Below, one piece after another: positions 60,838 to 64,000 of a stretch of 64,000 nucleotides of DNA. Made by a program: the position numbers and the translations under genes. The notes below the pieces were generated by a model that was not told the origin of the DNA, searched no databases, and worked only from the letters and a program-made list of their open reading frames with translations. The stretch covers positions 72,956,756-73,020,755 of the forward strand of contig CM060731.1 in NCBI GenBank assembly GCA_030704615.1. The letters are read 5' to 3'. Each line of letters begins with the position of its first letter. Position 1 is the first letter of the stretch. The DNA comes from Takakia lepidozioides (lineage: Eukaryota; Streptophyta; Takakiopsida; Takakiales; Takakiaceae).

Positions 60838-61539
60838 AATTGTCGACAAAATGTTAAGATTTTCTGGATTGGCTAGACTTCTGTACAGCATTTGAGTGAA
60901 AGGATTTGGATGGAAGGGTTCTTTCTTCTAAGCAGCATGGATGTGTGTCACCCCTCCTTTATAGGGGCATCATAGGGGTGTTCATTGTAGATAAACAAGG
61001 TGGAACGTTTCCTTGGGTTGTCATTGCTCAACTCGAACAGGGATAAAATGCCATGTTGAAAGCCATCCATCCATTTAACTACTCTTGAAAAGCAGGGGCA
61101 GATGACTATGATGTGGGGCCACAGAGTTTGTCCTTCTCTCTGCCATATTTCTATAATCTCTTTGTCCGCACACGGTTATCTGGCTGGGATTCTGCACCTC
61201 GTTCTGATTTGCTACAGCAGAAAATTACACCACAGGTCTCCCCAAAATTGGCAGTCACAGACCTCTTGCTTGGATGCATTAGAGAACAGAAAAACTAGAG
61301 TTGGATGGCGGCGCAGGTAGGCATCTCCTAGGCGCAGAGCTAGGGATCTCATCCTGACAAATTGGTAACAGATGTTGGGGAGCGTACTGTGATATCAGTT
61401 CAGGCAGGGGCGGGGGGAAGAAGGATTTGGGATATACAAAAGGATCCAAAAAATACATGACAATCTTTCCTACAAAAACCAGTGAAATTTCTGTTGCATG
61501 TGAAAATGTCAGACCATATTTGGGCTTTCCAGATTCTCA
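60838..61539. other. Intergenic between the dynamin and exchanger genes
   Basis: A 61-codon frame at 61113-61298 (+) ends with DLLLGCIREQKN but matches nothing I can name. It may be part of a 5' exon of the exchanger, but I cannot show it. Confidence 0.3.
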
Positions 61540-62515
61540 TGCTCGTATGTGCGAGCAAATAAACAGTACCAATCGACTGCATTCATCAAGTACACAGAAT
61601 TCTTCTATTGTACGTGTGCATCATCACCAGGTTTTGCCTATGTGGCGCTCAGTCTATGGCTTGTTGCCCTTTTTTATATGCTGGGAAACACGGCAGCGGA
61701 TTACTTTTGTTGCTCTTTGGAGAAGCTCTCAAATCTGATGCATCTGTCACCCACAGTTGCTGGGGTGTCGCTCCTTCCCTTTGGAAATGGGGCTCCTGAT
61801 GTGTTTTCAAGTATTGTGGCATAGCCAGGTAAATCGCCAGATTGATGTGTGTGATTTCTTAAAAGTCTTTAAATAGTTCCAGGATAGTATGTTTGTGCTT
61901 TTTATGCAAGTTGGTCACTTGTTGCACTCATCTTCCTGGCTGTAGTCAGGCAGCAGTGCGTGAATGTGACACAGAGAGTTAAAATATAATTCTGATATGT
62001 ACAGCAAGGCTCATGGGCCCTAAAATTGAGATTACAGAAAAATTATGTAGGAGTATTCTTTTGTATTCTGAAGATGCAACATTCAGAAAAGAAATCCTAA
62101 AGAGAAAGTTGGATGGGTGTCAAAACATTCAGGCGTCTTCACACAGAGTTTGGAATTGATTTGACCTAACATCTGCTACATAATGCATTATGGAATTTGA
62201 TTCTTCAGGTAGGGCTAATAGTGTGCTGGGGGGTGCGGTCTTTGTCACATCAGTCGTGGCCGGCGCAGTGAATCTGGCAGTGTCAAGCTCCCAGGCAGAG
62301 GGCCAAATACTGCTGGATTGCTGCTGCTTTTTGAGAGATGTTGGATTTTTCTTGGTCTCTTTTAGTGGCTCTCTGCTGCATTCTTTTTGCTGGAAAAATA
62401 TATTTTTGGGGAGTTGTTCACAGTTGTGGTGGTGGTCATTGAGTGTGCGAAGACGCTTGCCTACAAAAGCTGCCAAGGGCAGGCTTTACAGCCGTTTCTT
62501 GCAAGTATGAAAATT

Positions 62516-62551
<36 letters not shown>

Positions 62552-63850
62552 TTTCTGTGGACGTTTTCTGCCAATGGTGGGGAGGGGGGAACGACCGGAA
62601 ATCACTAGGAAATTTAGCTCTCTTATACTGCTGTGCGGCTGTTGCCAAATGTAAATCCATGTGTCAGTTTCAACTTGTCAATATCCTAGCATCTCAAATG
62701 AATAATGTCTGCATCTGGTTGGCAGGTTCCCCCCCTTCTTATTCTGAAAGAGATAAGGAGGCGATGGTAGTGCCATCCACTGCTGCAGCCATCCATCCAA
62801 GCCAGGCTCCATTAGACTATGCTGCCGCAGTGGAAGTGGGCACCAGAGGTTGCCATTTATTCACGCAAGCTTGGCTGCCACATTGGAGAAATGGGTGAAC
62901 ATTTTTGAGACAGCCCCCCGTGCTCTGTGGGGGGTGGCGTGAGCAGGATGAAGCTGAATTGCGGGTGAGATTCCTTGCCACATGGTAATAGACATTTCCT
63001 TCCTTAAGTTTGGTAGTGGGTTCTTATCCCTGTTAGAGGGGTTCTTGTTAATCAACAAATCTGTCAGTTACTGATCAACATAATGAGCAGAATGAGATTG
63101 CCAGACCTCCAGGGCAGGATAAGAAAAGAGGCATATGGAACCTTAAAGTTGAAACGATGGACTAAGACACATTCCAATGTGTAGTGACTGGAAAGTTCTG
63201 AAAGACCTGGTGGATTATATGTCCTCCCCCTGAGCATAGCAGTTTTGGTGTGGATGACTAAAGTGGGATTGCTTCTTTGAAATAGAAGAATTATTGAGCA
63301 AGTTAGTAAGTCAGGGTATTGAATTATGATAGAGATGACAGATTCAAACTTATAATTGGGAAACCAGATCTTTGCAAAAGAGTGTATGTCTCATTTATCC
63401 ATTGACTTGCAGGAAGGAAAATGGCTTCAGCGGTTTTGCTTGCAGATTGCAGATCTGCCCCTTACCTGCCCTGCGTTGCCTCCAATACCCATTATCAAAG
63501 AGTCCCCACAATGGTCTTGCAGTGCCCTTTTGCAATTGCCACTGCAACATTGTCCCCCAACTCTTTAAGGTTGCAGTGTGGGATAGCAAGGATGGATATC
63601 CTATTGGAAGGAGTGTCAAGCTTTGGCATAGTTTTGGGAGCCACATTGGGCATTCTTGCATTCTCTTCTACAGTAGATTCTCCTTGCTGTGGGTGACCGG
63701 GGGATTCATCATGAGCATTGTGTGACCAGTTTCATGTCATCGCTCCGGTAGGAGTTATTCTGGAAATTGATGCTGCAATCTTGGGGCTCACTGTTCTGGC
63801 ATGGGTTGTTTGCACACAGCCTGTCACAATTAACAGTGGCTTCAGTCAAA
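61540..63850 (+). pseudogene. Degraded cation/calcium exchanger (CCX/NCX family)
   Basis: The first readable block (61549-61824) has [16 protein letters not shown], a membrane segment, [17 protein letters not shown] and [25 protein letters not shown], the alpha-1 repeat of plant CCX exchangers, which move Na/K against Ca at endomembranes. After it, in-frame TAG (61822-61824) replaces the expected residue. Then an exon at 62210 has NSVLGGAVFVTSVVAG and continues for two membrane segments, but near 62370-62400 the coding frame changes (FAGKIYFWG in one frame, ELFTVVVVVIECAK in another). From 63440 come IPIIKES, SFGIVLGATLGILAF, LLWVTGGFIMSIV and VGVILEIDAAILGLTVLAW (alpha-2 repeat), spread over three frames, with a likely deletion between the last two. 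The GNS of the alpha-2 motif is not reached and may lie in a further exon beyond the window. Family members are usually uninterrupted, so this copy looks non-functional. Confidence 0.75.
62517..62549. repeat. TC microsatellite
   Basis: About 15 TC dinucleotides in a row, inside the degraded exchanger. Confidence 0.95.
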
Positions 63851-64000
63851 AGTGGTAGTGCCTGAGCAATTAAAATGGTAGTTCTAAACTGTGGAGAAAC
63901 AGTAGGCCTAGTTTGTTTTCAAGTGAGATGTGCTTGGCTGGTCATTGTGTCCTCTGGTTCATCGGCATATATATCCATGTGTCTGTGCACACTGCGTACC

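Overview
The window is nuclear DNA of a land plant. The evidence is a set of multi-exon genes with GT-AG introns and plant-type products: a SHORT-ROOT-like GRAS regulator, a phragmoplastin/DRP1-type dynamin, an SGPP-like HAD phosphatase and a plant-type aromatic amino-acid decarboxylase. It also carries a chromodomain Ty3/gypsy element primed by initiator tRNA-Met and many non-autonomous hAT elements. I cannot name the species; the divergent proteins and a SHR gene with three introns would fit a non-seed plant, but that is inference.

Layout. 1-10 kb: SHR/GRAS gene (+) set among transposon fragments, including two copies of one hAT-type element that flank the gene, a second hAT family, LINE ends and a tRNA-like repeat. 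11-17 kb: SGPP-like phosphatase (-), a decayed coding sequence of unknown function (-), and ALG13 (+). 18-31.6 kb: two complete genes for membrane proteins of the ERGIC/Erv41-Erv46 family, arranged head to head. 31.6-36.2 kb: no intact gene; a diverged segmental repeat. 36.3-42.6 kb: a 6.3 kb LTR retrotransposon with a perfect 5-bp target duplication, 98.5% identical LTRs, and a broken pol. 42.6-48 kb: a hAT element, a LINE 3' end, a TIR element carrying tRNA-like pol III boxes, and a 43-bp minisatellite. 48.5-54.7 kb: aromatic amino-acid decarboxylase (+). 55.6-60.8 kb: DRP1-type dynamin (+), complete in structure but with one in-frame stop. 61.5-63.9 kb: a degraded cation/calcium exchanger (+), running to the window edge.

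The genes do not form one pathway. Three act in the secretory/endomembrane system (ALG13 in N-glycan assembly, the two ERGIC-family cargo receptors), and the dynamin acts in membrane fission and cell-plate formation. Exon boundaries were placed by hand from splice sites, reading-frame phase and remembered family conservation; all the intact models close in frame. The most notable observations are the divergent pair of ERGIC-family paralogues, the premature stop in the dynamin, the four hAT elements with readable 8-bp target duplications, and an intronic duplication in the decarboxylase that copied a splice acceptor.
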